Source: Deltaproteobacteria bacterium
GTDB taxonomy: Bacteria; Bdellovibrionota_B; Oligoflexia; Oligoflexales; Bog-1112
Direction of reading: 5' to 3'
Assembly: GCA_947475005.1 (NCBI GenBank)
Contig: CANJLI010000022.1
Location: 1-34,013, forward strand
Length of the DNA: 34,013 nt
Part shown: positions 1 to 9,957 of the stretch, piece after piece
Numbering within the stretch: the first letter of the stretch is position 1
Layout of the letters: every line of letters begins with the position of its first letter
Position numbers and translations under genes: made by a program
The notes under the pieces: model-generated
Databases searched by the model: none
The model's input: the letters and a program-made list of their open reading frames with translations, nothing else
Told to the model about the DNA's origin: nothing

Positions 1-50
1 CTTTGCCTTCATGCACGGTTCTCTCGCTGCTACTAGAACTTTGTAGCTAC

Positions 51-259
51 GGGAGAGAGTGGTGGAATTCCTTTCGGTTACCATTTGAGGGGCCAAGGGC
101 AGCCGCTTGGGAGGACCTACCCGGGTCACAAATCGCAGCCAAGAGCTTAGTGTCCATGACTAAAATACTATCTGCGATTTTGAGAGGGTGGGAGGCCCCG
201 AGCGAGCGCCGGCCTTGGCATCTAATATGGTAACTGAAAGGAATCCGACCGCTCTCCCA
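51..259. repeat. Long imperfect inverted repeat (about 88-nt arms)
   Basis: Positions 51-138 and the reverse complement of 172-259 align along nearly their whole length with scattered mismatches and small gaps. Well matched blocks are 66-83 against 227-243 and 129-138 against 173-182. The unpaired centre is about 33 nt. The transcript could fold into one long hairpin. No transposase is visible and the window edge is close, so it may be a MITE-like element, a decayed mobile element, or part of a structured RNA. I found no convincing reading frame in it. Confidence 0.6.
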
Positions 260-301
260 TTGCGAGGCAAGGAGGTGTGGAAACTGCGCAGCTGGTTCCA
301 C

Positions 302-372
302 AGAAGAAGAAGAAGAAGAAGAAGAAGAAGAAGAAGAAGAAGAAGAAGAAGAAGAAGAAGAAGAAGAAGAAG
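302..372. repeat. (AGA/GAA)n trinucleotide microsatellite, about 23.7 copies
   Basis: A pure period-3 tract of 71 nt with no interruption lies between the inverted repeat at 51-259 and the 3' end of rodA. All purines fall on one strand, a composition known to allow triplex formation and slippage. Reading frames crossing it give poly-Arg, poly-Leu or poly-Phe and are artefacts. The only other GAA/GAG run noticed in the window encodes the poly-Glu tract of the RING protein at 17624-17653. Confidence 0.95.
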
Positions 373-426
373 CAACTGTCCGCTCTAACCATGCCCTGTG
401 GGGACACCCGATGAGCCCCGGAAAGG

Positions 427-1572
427 CTACTGATTCTTATGCCGGTTCAGGGCTCGCACGTTATCTCTATCTAGTGCAACCAAAATGCCCATGGCCGAAC
501 ACGCAGTAAGCAGCGCAGAGCCTCCGTGGGAGAAAAATGGCAATGGCACCCCCACCACGGGGAAGATACCGATAACCATGGCCACATTGATGGCAAACTC
601 TACGTACATAAGAGAGCCCATGCCGATGGCCAAGAGCGCGTGGAATCCATCTCGACATCCCCGAGAGATTTCAAGAGCAATATACGCAAAAATCGTGAAC
701 AAAACACAGATCAGTAAACAGCCCCAAAAACCTTGTTCTTCTGCAAAGACAGAAAAGATAAAATCGGTTTGTCTCGCAGGAAGGAATTGAAGCTGCGTCT
801 GCGTACCCAGTTGAAATCCCTTGCCCCACACCCCCCCACTGCCAATGGCAATCAAAGATTGAATCGAGTTATATCCAGATCCCATAGGATCCAAACTCGG
901 ATCCAGGAAATTTAAAATACGCAGTTTTTGATACGGACGCAGCAGCACAAACCATCCACTACAAGCCAAGAGAAGGACAGAGAAGAGGATGCTGCATGCC
1001 ATGCGCACACCAATTTTAATGCGTACAAAAGCCAACTGACAAAATCCGATTCCCAAGGCTACCCCTGCAGTACCGAAGTCGGGCTGTTTAAAAATCAGTA
1101 TAAAGATAAAAATGATGGTGAGAAAGATCGGGAAAATTTCCTTCAGCGTATAGTGATCTCGAGTTCGACTGTGGGTAAAAAATTTGGCAACCGCAAAGGC
1201 CACTGCCATTTTTGCCAACTCAGACGGTTGCCCTCCCACGGGCCCAATATGCAACCATCGCTGCGCTCCCCCTGCAATGCGCCCCATGACCAGCACGATG
1301 ACCAAAGCCACACTAACCGCAACCAACAAGGCATATGCATAGGTGTGAATCAATCGTAAGGGGAGAACCCATCCAAAAAAAATAAAAAAGACACCCCCGA
1401 GGCACAGATTTTTCACCTGCCCATAAAAAGCACCCGAGGCAGCGGTTGCACTGTATAAATTATGAAGCCCCATACTAGCCATGATGAGCAGTAACCCAAA
1501 GAGAACCAAGGTATGGTGGCTTCCCGTATTTTTGAGCTGAGGTTGAAACAAATCTGTCTTATTTTGAGCCAT
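427..1572 (-). CDS. rodA: RodA, SEDS-family peptidoglycan glycosyltransferase
   Basis: RodA polymerises lipid II into glycan strands during side-wall elongation, in complex with the transpeptidase PBP2. The protein has about ten hydrophobic segments. It carries SEDS hallmarks: a GGAQRW segment, a QPSELAK segment, the QPDFGTA segment, and a C-terminal GVPLPFFSHGGS block. Length (381 aa) is normal. I chose the ATG at 1572, which has a GAGAAG six bases upstream. An in-frame ATG at 1596 has no obvious ribosome-binding site. The gene overlaps the end of mrdA by 14 nt and is the last gene of the five-gene shape operon. Confidence 0.93.
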   Translation of the reverse strand: MAQNKTDLFQPQLKNTGSHHTLVLFGLLLIMASMGLHNLYSATAASGAFYGQVKNLCLGGVFFIFFGWVLPLRLIHTYAYALLVAVSVALVIVLVMGRIAGGAQRWLHIGPVGGQPSELAKMAVAFAVAKFFTHSRTRDHYTLKEIFPIFLTIIFIFILIFKQPDFGTAGVALGIGFCQLAFVRIKIGVRMACSILFSVLLLACSGWFVLLRPYQKLRILNFLDPSLDPMGSGYNSIQSLIAIGSGGVWGKGFQLGTQTQLQFLPARQTDFIFSVFAEEQGFWGCLLICVLFTIFAYIALEISRGCRDGFHALLAIGMGSLMYVEFAINVAMVIGIFPVVGVPLPFFSHGGSALLTACSAMGILVALDRDNVRALNRHKNQ

Positions 1573-3466
1573 TGGACTTCTCGATGGCTTTGGCATTGGC
1601 TTTCAGCCGCTTGGCCTTCAGATCCCAATATCCTTGGATGATTTTCTTAGCGATCGGGGCTGCTGCAACTCCCCCTCCTGCTCCATCGTTTTCACTCAGA
1701 ATGGCAAGTGCAATTTCAGCGTTTTCCACTGGAGAAAAAGCACCGAATACAGCGTGCTCTTGCCATTTCATGCTTACTTCATGTTCTCGCTTTCGGTATT
1801 TTGCCAGGTTCACCACTTGGGCAGATCCCGTCTTTCCGGCAATGCTAATACCAGGGATATTTGCCCGATTTCCGGTTCCTCGCGGGTCCATCACCACCTG
1901 TCCCAAATAGGTCCGAACCATCTCAAAATTTTGCTGTGTAATGAAATTTGCTGTTTTTTGCTTGAATGGTTTCTGCTCAAATTGTTTCTTGCCTACATGA
2001 TCCGTTACCTTCTGCACGATATACGGACGCCAAACCGTGCCCCCATTGGCGATGGTGGCATAGAGGCTTGCAATCTGAAGTGGAGTCAAGAGATTGGCTC
2101 CCTGTCCGATGGCCATAGAAGGGATATCCCCCAGGTTCCATCCGGATTTAAACAGCTTGCGATGCCAAGCGGTAGTGGGGATGAGTCCCGGGTCCTCTTG
2201 ATTGAGTTCCAGCCCCAGTTGAGCCCCAAGCCCTAGATCCATGGCATACTTGGCAATGCGCTCCACACCTAGACTGAGTCCGATACTATAGAAAAAAACA
2301 TCGCAAGATTTCTTTAGTGCTTCTGCAAGATCGACTCTGCCATGTCCTGTTCGTTTGTAACAGTGGAAGGGTTGCTTACCCAAGGTCATGACACCGTTGC
2401 AAAAGAAACTGGTCTTCGGTTGAATAATCCCCTCTCCCAAGGCTGCGAGAGCCACCACCGGTTTGTAGACACTACCGGGTGCAAAGGAACCTCCGGTGGT
2501 TTTATCAAAGAGGGGTTTATATGGATCTGCAAGCAAAGACTCCCATTGATCATAGCTGAGAGGCTCTTGGTACATACCAGGATCAAAACCTGGCTCGCTT
2601 AACATTGCTAGCACTTCTCCCGTTTGGGGATTCAGCACCACTACAGCCCCATTTTTTCCTTTAAACGCTTGGGCCACCACCTTCTGCAATTCAAAATCGA
2701 TGGTTAATGTGAGGTCAGCTCCAGGCATTGCAGGTTGCTCTCGAAGGTTCCAGTTTTGATTCGTGGATACCTGTCGCTGACGACCAAAGGCATCCACCTG
2801 GATAAAACGATAGCCTCGTTGTCCCCGCAATATCTTTTCCCAGCGAAATTCGAGCCCATGTTTGCCAACCAAATCTCCAGGGAAATAGGGATTGTCTGGA
2901 GATTCCTGGTTTTCTTTCTCCAACTTTTGACCGCTAATTTCTCCAATATAACCCACTAAATGAGGCGGTGTATCTCCCGTGTAATCACGACGAGGGGCAA
3001 TCTCCACTTCAATCCCCGGCATATACATTTTATGGGTTTGAATGATGGAGACTTGATGAAGGGTCAAATTGCGCAGAATTACCACGGGTAGAAATCGGGG
3101 ACGACTTCGATTTTTCTTCAATACACTGTGAAATTGGCTTTCAGGTACGAAAAGAATGTTGCTCAAAATTTGAATGGTCTTCTCAGGCTCCACCACGTAT
3201 TGAGGAATATACACCAGGTCGAAAAAAGGACGATTTCCCAAAATAAGTTGACCATATCGATCAAATAGCAATCCACGAGAAGCGGGGATTTCTATTTTGC
3301 GCAACCGGTTGTTGCTTGAAATTTGACGAAAGGTTTCTCCCTTGTAAATTTGCAGATACCACAACCGGGCAATCAGAAGAAAAAACACGCAACCCAGCAC
3401 AGCAACCGCCCATGCATAACGGGATACATCTATCGGGGTTTCGCGTTTTTTAGGAGAAAATTTCAT
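1559..3466 (-). CDS. mrdA: Penicillin-binding protein 2, elongasome DD-transpeptidase
   Basis: This class B PBP cross-links peptidoglycan during elongation and is the partner of RodA. It has a short cytoplasmic N terminus, one membrane anchor (about residues 18-36), a PBP dimerisation/pedestal domain, and a transpeptidase domain. The catalytic motifs are intact: SVYK at 332-335, SCD at 387-389 and KTG at 545-547. The length of 635 aa is typical. I prefer the ATG at 3466, four bases after the mreD stop and preceded by AAAGG. A longer frame beginning at 3517 would run into mreD and begins with a non-homologous Cys/Arg-rich stretch. Confidence 0.94.
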   Translation of the reverse strand: MKFSPKKRETPIDVSRYAWAVAVLGCVFFLLIARLWYLQIYKGETFRQISSNNRLRKIEIPASRGLLFDRYGQLILGNRPFFDLVYIPQYVVEPEKTIQILSNILFVPESQFHSVLKKNRSRPRFLPVVILRNLTLHQVSIIQTHKMYMPGIEVEIAPRRDYTGDTPPHLVGYIGEISGQKLEKENQESPDNPYFPGDLVGKHGLEFRWEKILRGQRGYRFIQVDAFGRQRQVSTNQNWNLREQPAMPGADLTLTIDFELQKVVAQAFKGKNGAVVVLNPQTGEVLAMLSEPGFDPGMYQEPLSYDQWESLLADPYKPLFDKTTGGSFAPGSVYKPVVALAALGEGIIQPKTSFFCNGVMTLGKQPFHCYKRTGHGRVDLAEALKKSCDVFFYSIGLSLGVERIAKYAMDLGLGAQLGLELNQEDPGLIPTTAWHRKLFKSGWNLGDIPSMAIGQGANLLTPLQIASLYATIANGGTVWRPYIVQKVTDHVGKKQFEQKPFKQKTANFITQQNFEMVRTYLGQVVMDPRGTGNRANIPGISIAGKTGSAQVVNLAKYRKREHEVSMKWQEHAVFGAFSPVENAEIALAILSENDGAGGGVAAAPIAKKIIQGYWDLKAKRLKANAKAIEKSNGSK

Positions 3467-3470
3467 GGGG

Positions 3471-4019
3471 TCAGCCTTTCTGCGTCTGCACCCATTGACT
3501 GAGCAACACGGTGCCAATCAGGATCGAAAGGAAAAATTTGCAGATGAACTCCCCCCAAAAGGAGAGCGAAAAAGAAGAAAGTTCCAATTCGTAGGATTGG
3601 AGCAGAATAAACTGAAAGAGGAAAATTACAAGTTCGGTACAAAAAAGCGTGACCACCCACGTGGTAAAATGCTGCCAAGAGAGATGATGACGCGTCGCCT
3701 GTAAAATAACGGCCAATCCCATATAAACAGAGAAATAGAGACCCATGGGAGTTGCCGAGTGCGTCTCGATCATATAAGCCGCTAGCAAAGCCATACATAA
3801 CGCACGTCCCATAGTGCGAAAGGCACAAAAATATACGATACACGGAGACACCAAATCCACTTGCACGCCAGCAAATGGAATGCCTCCAAGGAGAGTATCT
3901 TGGATAAAAAACAAGAGAAAGTACAACAGCGCATCGGACGCCCAGGACCCAGGCCTAGGACGCAATTGAGAAAGCCAATTGCCCTTCTGTTTTCTGCTAG
4001 TACTATGCTCTTGTGCCAA
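3471..4019 (-). CDS. mreD: MreD, rod-shape-determining membrane protein
   Basis: A 182-aa hydrophobic protein with about five or six predicted transmembrane segments. Its sequence is poorly conserved, as is usual for MreD. The call rests on size, topology and position between mreC and mrdA in the canonical order. It starts 16 nt after the mreC stop. The cytoplasmic N terminus is unusually polar, with many Lys, Arg, Gln and Ser over about 25 residues. In other bacteria MreD bridges MreC to the RodA-PBP2 machinery. Confidence is limited only by weak sequence signatures. Confidence 0.8.
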   Translation of the reverse strand: MAQEHSTSRKQKGNWLSQLRPRPGSWASDALLYFLLFFIQDTLLGGIPFAGVQVDLVSPCIVYFCAFRTMGRALCMALLAAYMIETHSATPMGLYFSVYMGLAVILQATRHHLSWQHFTTWVVTLFCTELVIFLFQFILLQSYELELSSFSLSFWGEFICKFFLSILIGTVLLSQWVQTQKG

Positions 4020-4035
4020 GATCTTTCTCTTGCTG

Positions 4036-4920
4036 TTATTGCAGGAGGTTCTCCATCCAAGACGGACCTGCGGTTTCTCGAATGGTTTCCAATACAGAAC
4101 TTGGTCGTAGCAAAATCATCACTTCTTCGAGTTGACGAAAATCCACGGTGGGCGCAATGGTAATGATCTGAGAAATATCATCGGTTTCATAACTGATCTT
4201 CATCACACTCCCGATGGGAAATCCCTTTGGAAAGGTTCCAACCAATCCAGAGGTCACCACCGTATCTCCGATGCGCAAGTCTGCGTGACGATGGACCTGC
4301 AAACGACACAATCCATTGCCAATCCCGTGCAGAACCCCTCGGATGCGAGTACGTTCCACCAATACATCGAGATAGAAGTTGTGATCTTCAATCATCTGAA
4401 TGTCGGAGAAGTGCAAGCCTGTCCGAATGATTTGCCCTACCACGCCTTTTTCTCCCATCACCGGCATGCCAGGCTGCACCCCATCTGCCGTACCTCGATC
4501 CACACGCAACGTGGGAAAGGAAAGCAAGTGCTTGTGGTTGCCCACTACTTCTCCCACCAAAAGTGGGTCTTCGGAACGCTGAGAGATATGAAGCAGCTGT
4601 CGCAACCGAAGCGCTTCGTTCATCCACTGCTCCCGATCCATGACTCGAACTTCCAACTGAGTCAACTTGCTTTTTAACAACTCATTTTCTTGGGCAGCCC
4701 CACTGATGGCAATGTATTCCCTCCAGGTCAACCCAATGCCAGAGGAAACTTCGTGCCACACATATTCAAACGGGTAGAGGATTTCCTGCCCCACCATTTG
4801 AACCCCTTGCAGATTGAGCCAAGGACGCAGGGGGGAGGAAAAAAAGACAAAAGGTGCCAACAATATGCAAAGCACGAATGCATTGCGGAATTTCTTTTGA
4901 TGGCGACGCAAACGAGACAC
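4036..4920 (-). CDS. mreC: MreC, periplasmic elongasome scaffold protein
   Basis: MreC links cytoplasmic MreB filaments to PBP2 in the periplasm. The protein (294 aa) has a basic cytoplasmic start, one transmembrane segment (about residues 14-30), an amphipathic helix likely to form a coiled coil (about 75-115), and then the beta-rich MreC domain. The latter shows recognisable segments such as VDRGTADGVQPGMPV, GEKGVVGQI and the late GDTVVTSGL. It lies 12 nt downstream of mreB, so translation is probably coupled. Length and layout are normal. Confidence 0.92.
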   Translation of the reverse strand: MSRLRRHQKKFRNAFVLCILLAPFVFFSSPLRPWLNLQGVQMVGQEILYPFEYVWHEVSSGIGLTWREYIAISGAAQENELLKSKLTQLEVRVMDREQWMNEALRLRQLLHISQRSEDPLLVGEVVGNHKHLLSFPTLRVDRGTADGVQPGMPVMGEKGVVGQIIRTGLHFSDIQMIEDHNFYLDVLVERTRIRGVLHGIGNGLCRLQVHRHADLRIGDTVVTSGLVGTFPKGFPIGSVMKISYETDDISQIITIAPTVDFRQLEEVMILLRPSSVLETIRETAGPSWMENLLQ

Positions 4921-4932
4921 GTGAGTGGTCTC

Positions 4933-6307
<1,375 letters not shown>

Positions 6308-7900
6308 ATGTTTCGGATGAAAAATACAACTATTCATGGCGTAAAAGAAATCAACAAGGTCTCTGGGCAGTTTGGTACATATTTTGTACTTTCGCTGAGT
6401 CTCGGCGCTATGGTTTTCTTTGGGATGTGCACCCCTCGGATGCAAACGGGTCCTCAAATCGAAGGGCATGCTGCCTCTGTAGCAGGCGAGGAGATCACCC
6501 GTTCTGAGTTCAGCCGCGCGTACACCCGCCAAACGGAACGGCTCCGTAGCCAGTACGGAGATAGCTTCAACGCTGCTGCGCTGAAAGTAGCCAGCTCAGT
6601 GATGAACCAGCTCGTGGACGAACGCGTCTTATACATCAAAGCCAAGGACCTCGGACTGCGCGCCAGCGATGAAGAAGTCGTTGAAAACCTCAACCGAGGC
6701 AAGGCGTTCCGTGATAAAGAAGGAAAATTCTCCGAAGAAGCCTTCAAAAACTACCTTCGCTACAACTACTACTCCGAAGCATCGTTTATGGATGAAATTC
6801 GCAGAGATTTGACCAGCGATAAACTCCGCCAATTCGTTATGGGCCTGACTTACACGTCAAAACAAGAAGTGGAGATGGACTACCGCTTAAGCGAGACCAA
6901 GTACAAGGTCGAGTTTGCTCGATTTGACCCAGCAGAACTTCCAGCTTCCATTACCCCAGCGGAAACTGAGGAATTTGTAAAAAAAGCCGACAGCGCAGAT
7001 AAGATCAAAAACTACTATGAGAGCCATAAGAGCGATTACATCACCGAAGAAAAGGTAAAAGCACGCCACATTCTCATTACCTACGAGGGCGCTCGTAACG
7101 TGGGCGATGAAGGCAAGAAGCGCTCAAAAGAAGCCGCCTTGCTCCATGCCAAAGAAATAGCAGCGAAAGTAAAAGCCCCAGGGGCGGATTTTGCAGCCTT
7201 GGCCAAAGCCTACACCGATGAAGCCCACGGGAAGGAAACCGGCGGAGATTTGGGAGCCTTTACGCGAGATGCCATGGTGAAAGAGTTCTCGGATGCTGCT
7301 TTCGCTATGAAGACAGGAACCGTGAGCGATGTAGTGGATACCCCCTTTGGCTTCCACATCATTCGCGTTGAATCCCATACTGCGAAAGAGGAAAAGACTC
7401 TTGCACAGGTAACGCCTGAGATCGTCGAGAAGCTCATTCAAAAATACAAAGCTCCGGTTCAAGCCAAACTGGCGGCTGAACAGGTGCAACAAGCGCTGGT
7501 AAATGGTGGTTCCACAGAGGGATTGCTAAAAACGGCGAAGGTCAAGTGGGAAACTTCCTCTGAGTTCTCCGCTGTTTCTCGACACATCCCCAAATTGGGC
7601 TCTGAGCCCGCTTTGTTGAGTGCGATTTTGTCCCTCACGAAGGAGAAACCGTACCCCGATCAAGTGTTGAGTTCCAAGGGCGTATTCTTTGTCATCAAGC
7701 TGGTGGAAAAGAAAGAGCCAAATATGTCGCTCTTGACGGAAGAAAAGCGCAAGCAACTGGCTACGACGGCTCAATTCAGCAAGGGATATCGCAACTACAC
7801 AGATTACAGTGCGACTTCTCGCAAGGAATTTGAGGACCGCAAATCCATTTCTATCAATGCGCATTTCTTAGCTATCGATACCGCTCCAACAGAAGGATAG
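6308..7900 (+). CDS. Membrane-anchored parvulin-type peptidyl-prolyl isomerase (PpiD/SurA-like)
   Basis: Likely a periplasmic chaperone and prolyl isomerase for proteins leaving the Sec translocon or bound for the outer membrane. The 530-aa protein has an N-terminal hydrophobic anchor (about 25-41), a SurA_N-like helical region (about 55-215), one parvulin domain (about 250-356, starting VKARHILI, with TGGDLG and PFGFHII), and a C-terminal helical part. The single anchor and single parvulin domain fit PpiD better than soluble SurA. The ATG at 6308 has an AAAGG nine bases upstream; an alternative Met lies three codons later. nadK follows after four bases, implying co-transcription. The many secreted proteins of this organism would be natural clients (inference). 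Confidence 0.87.
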   Translation: MFRMKNTTIHGVKEINKVSGQFGTYFVLSLSLGAMVFFGMCTPRMQTGPQIEGHAASVAGEEITRSEFSRAYTRQTERLRSQYGDSFNAAALKVASSVMNQLVDERVLYIKAKDLGLRASDEEVVENLNRGKAFRDKEGKFSEEAFKNYLRYNYYSEASFMDEIRRDLTSDKLRQFVMGLTYTSKQEVEMDYRLSETKYKVEFARFDPAELPASITPAETEEFVKKADSADKIKNYYESHKSDYITEEKVKARHILITYEGARNVGDEGKKRSKEAALLHAKEIAAKVKAPGADFAALAKAYTDEAHGKETGGDLGAFTRDAMVKEFSDAAFAMKTGTVSDVVDTPFGFHIIRVESHTAKEEKTLAQVTPEIVEKLIQKYKAPVQAKLAAEQVQQALVNGGSTEGLLKTAKVKWETSSEFSAVSRHIPKLGSEPALLSAILSLTKEKPYPDQVLSSKGVFFVIKLVEKKEPNMSLLTEEKRKQLATTAQFSKGYRNYTDYSATSRKEFEDRKSISINAHFLAIDTAPTEG

Positions 7901-7904
7901 TGCT

Positions 7905-8786
7905 GTGAAAGTCTTGGTGGTCAGCAAAACCAGCAACCTAGACCTGTTTGGACAAGAAGTCCGCGATCAAGTCACTCGGGGCACCATGCCTCGAGATCGC
8001 TTGGAACGCTTAGAAAAAGCCCATAACGATCATTATCAAACCCGAGACAATCTTCTAGCAACGCTGCGCAAGCATGGCATCGAGTACACGCTCATTGGGC
8101 GGGGGCGATTTTGGCCGGAGTTGGAGCCCTATCAGGCGATCCTTACCGTCGGGGGAGATGGAACGGTTCTCGAGGCCAGCCATCACGTTATGCAAACCCA
8201 ATTGCCCATTGTGGGGATTCGCTCCTCTCACTTGAGTGTGGGGCGTTTATGCTGTGGGGATGCCTCTCAACTGGAACGCATCGTGTCTCAGTTGGTCGCG
8301 CACACGTTGCCATGGGTACAAGTGGAGCGGTTGGCTGCGGAGATTCTCTTTGTGCGTCATGGCGGCATCCAGCGAACGGAACCGGTACTAAACGACTTCC
8401 TTTATACTCACATCAATCCGGCAGCGACGACTCGCTATCGATTGCAATGGGGAGATCAAAAAGAAGACCAGCTATCCAGTGGCATTTGGATTTCCACCGG
8501 AGTGGGCAGCACAGCTGCGATTTATACCGCAGGTGGAGAGGCTAGCTCTTTGCAAGACTCTCGGTTTCAGTTCTATGTGCGAGAGTTGTTCTCCCCCCCG
8601 AGTCGACCGTGTCGATTGCAGACCGCATGGTTCACACCCGAAGAGACCTCACTATCTATAGAGAACTATAGTGAGCGCGCCATTCTGGCCTTTGATGGGC
8701 AGCATGGCAAAGTGGAACTGCGCTATGGGGACCGCATTCAATTTCTACGCGGGCCTTCATTGACGCTGGCTCTGCCTGATACTTAA
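7905..8786 (+). CDS. nadK: NAD kinase
   Basis: Phosphorylates NAD to NADP with ATP. The diagnostic GGDG motif is at residues 83-86. It is followed by the ND motif (163-164, in LNDFLYTHINPAA) and the glycine-rich STGVGSTAA segment (197-205). The 293-aa length is normal. After GGDG the sequence reads GIRSSHLSVGRLC rather than the more usual GxNxGxLGFL. That belongs to the NADK subgroup also seen in some Deltaproteobacteria (recall). Translation starts at GTG 7905, four bases after the preceding stop, so the two genes probably form an operon that ends at the REPIN-like palindrome at 8821. Confidence 0.92.
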   Translation: MKVLVVSKTSNLDLFGQEVRDQVTRGTMPRDRLERLEKAHNDHYQTRDNLLATLRKHGIEYTLIGRGRFWPELEPYQAILTVGGDGTVLEASHHVMQTQLPIVGIRSSHLSVGRLCCGDASQLERIVSQLVAHTLPWVQVERLAAEILFVRHGGIQRTEPVLNDFLYTHINPAATTRYRLQWGDQKEDQLSSGIWISTGVGSTAAIYTAGGEASSLQDSRFQFYVRELFSPPSRPCRLQTAWFTPEETSLSIENYSERAILAFDGQHGKVELRYGDRIQFLRGPSLTLALPDT

Positions 8787-8820
8787 GAGGAAACTCCCTT
8801 CCTCAGTCCCCGATGTCATT

Positions 8821-8912
8821 TCCGTCATCCCAAGGTCCCGAAGGGACCGTATGGGATCTCTGCGTTTTTATCGAGATCCCATACGGTCCCTTCGGGACCT
8901 TGGGATGACGGA
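8821..8912. repeat. REPIN-like 92-nt palindrome, perfect copy
   Basis: Two perfectly complementary 40-nt arms (8821-8860 and 8873-8912) flank a 12-nt T-rich centre. Each arm also folds by itself: ATCCCA pairs with TGGGAT around an inner GGTCCC-gaa-GGGACC stem-loop. This matches two REP units in inverted orientation. It sits in the gap between convergent nadK and the secreted-protein gene at 8936. Related copies are at 16753-16844, 25081-25130 (half only) and 26601-26692. Confidence 0.93.
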
Positions 8913-8935
8913 GGGGGGTAGGATGACGGAGAGGG

Positions 8936-9853
8936 CTACGGCCATTCATATTCTGCTTCATCCATCACAATTGGCAGCCCACTATAAAACAGGTCCACCG
9001 CCTCTGCCCAACTTCCGCGTTTTTCCCCTTCTCTAAAATGGGTCAACGCAATGGCTTTGACTTGCTTTTCAAAAGTTGAGGCATGTCGACTCGTCCATGC
9101 ACTTACAACAAAAGCTCCACTGCGCACCGACTCTGTAAAAGACATTTCTTCCACTTCTGTTTTCTTTAGTATTCGCCGCCCCCCCGTTGGGAGAATCTCA
9201 GTCATCCTCAAGTGGTTCTGGGGATAAAAACGATTGCTATGACTCATCCCCTGCATATGTACGTAGAGAGCTGCTGGACTCATCCCCACAGTGCTGGAAG
9301 AGAAAAGGTTACCTACACTGCGCACAAAATTGGACTTCATCCCTCTCTCCAACGCCTCTTTCTGCCAATAGCTATTTATTTGCTTCACTTTAAGTTGGGA
9401 GCCCTGTTGCACCAGTTGATAGTGAAAATAAGCCGGTATCGAAACACTCTTGTTCCCGCTGCAAATGATCATATCGCTCTGTCTCCACTGGGACATACCA
9501 CTCGTGAGGACCAATCTGTCTTTAAACCAAATATCGTACTTCTTAATAAAAGAATTATAATACTGGGTGATTTCCTTTTTTCCAATGCGTAGATTTTTAT
9601 GTGCATTCGATTCCACGGGATCCTCTACGACAGCACCCGCATCAATAAATCCATCCACCCAACGTTCTTTCTGATGAGAAGAGATAAATCCTCGCATCTT
9701 GTTCACATGCTCGGTAATACGATCGGTCATTTCCCTATCTGAAAATCCCGATAAGGCAATTTCATCAAACGGAACAGAATCCATAGATAGAAGCGTATGT
9801 GGAGCTACACCGCAGATTCCCATGGAAATCGACATAAGAACAGAACGAAGCAT
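8936..9853 (-). CDS. Secreted protein with SnoaL/NTF2-like domain
   Basis: The function is unknown. The 305-aa protein starts with a signal peptide-like hydrophobic segment (about 1-23). Residues about 55-165 resemble the SnoaL/ketosteroid-isomerase-like (NTF2-fold) superfamily. They include a block of the form AVVEDPV, then G-K-K-E-I, and a beta-rich stretch ending in a Gln/Tyr/Trp-containing strand. No catalytic residues can be assigned. The C-terminal 130 residues are unrecognised. An AAGGAG ribosome-binding site lies seven bases before the ATG, and a promoter-like pair lies at 9904-9932. It ends close to the REPIN at 8821-8912, convergent with nadK. The NTF2-like assignment is tentative. 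Confidence 0.72.
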   Translation of the reverse strand: MLRSVLMSISMGICGVAPHTLLSMDSVPFDEIALSGFSDREMTDRITEHVNKMRGFISSHQKERWVDGFIDAGAVVEDPVESNAHKNLRIGKKEITQYYNSFIKKYDIWFKDRLVLTSGMSQWRQSDMIICSGNKSVSIPAYFHYQLVQQGSQLKVKQINSYWQKEALERGMKSNFVRSVGNLFSSSTVGMSPAALYVHMQGMSHSNRFYPQNHLRMTEILPTGGRRILKKTEVEEMSFTESVRSGAFVVSAWTSRHASTFEKQVKAIALTHFREGEKRGSWAEAVDLFYSGLPIVMDEAEYEWP

Positions 9854-9903
9854 AAGACGCTCCTTTTTTCGAGGCTGAGATATGAATAGGGGTAATAAGA
9901 GAA

Positions 9904-9932
9904 ACGATAGAAAATTACCGTTAGGTGGTCAA
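9904..9932 (-). promoter_or_regulatory. Putative promoter of the secreted NTF2-like gene
   Basis: On the minus strand TTGACC (9927-9932) and TATCGT (9904-9909) are 17 nt apart. The ATG at 9853 would lie about 45 nt beyond the start site. The -35 box matches five of six consensus positions and the -10 box four of six. It lies just past the end of the upstream gene on the same strand. Confidence 0.45.
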
Positions 9933-9957
9933 TGACCCTCTTGCGTATACCATTTTT

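Noticed and set aside
1..300. Fragment of rRNA or a tRNA
   Set aside because: Short resemblances (GAGAGAGTGGTGGAATTC) did not extend to any conserved rRNA region, and no cloverleaf forms. The inverted-repeat explanation accounts for the sequence better.
160..407. Open frames of 61-71 aa rich in poly-Leu, poly-Arg or poly-Phe
   Set aside because: They are readings of the GAA/TTC microsatellite in different frames and have no ribosome-binding site or family.
928..1359. 143-aa plus-strand frame
   Set aside because: Antisense to rodA, which has clear SEDS motifs on the other strand.
4132..4677. 181-aa plus-strand frame
   Set aside because: Antisense to mreC; composition is not protein-like and there is no start signal.
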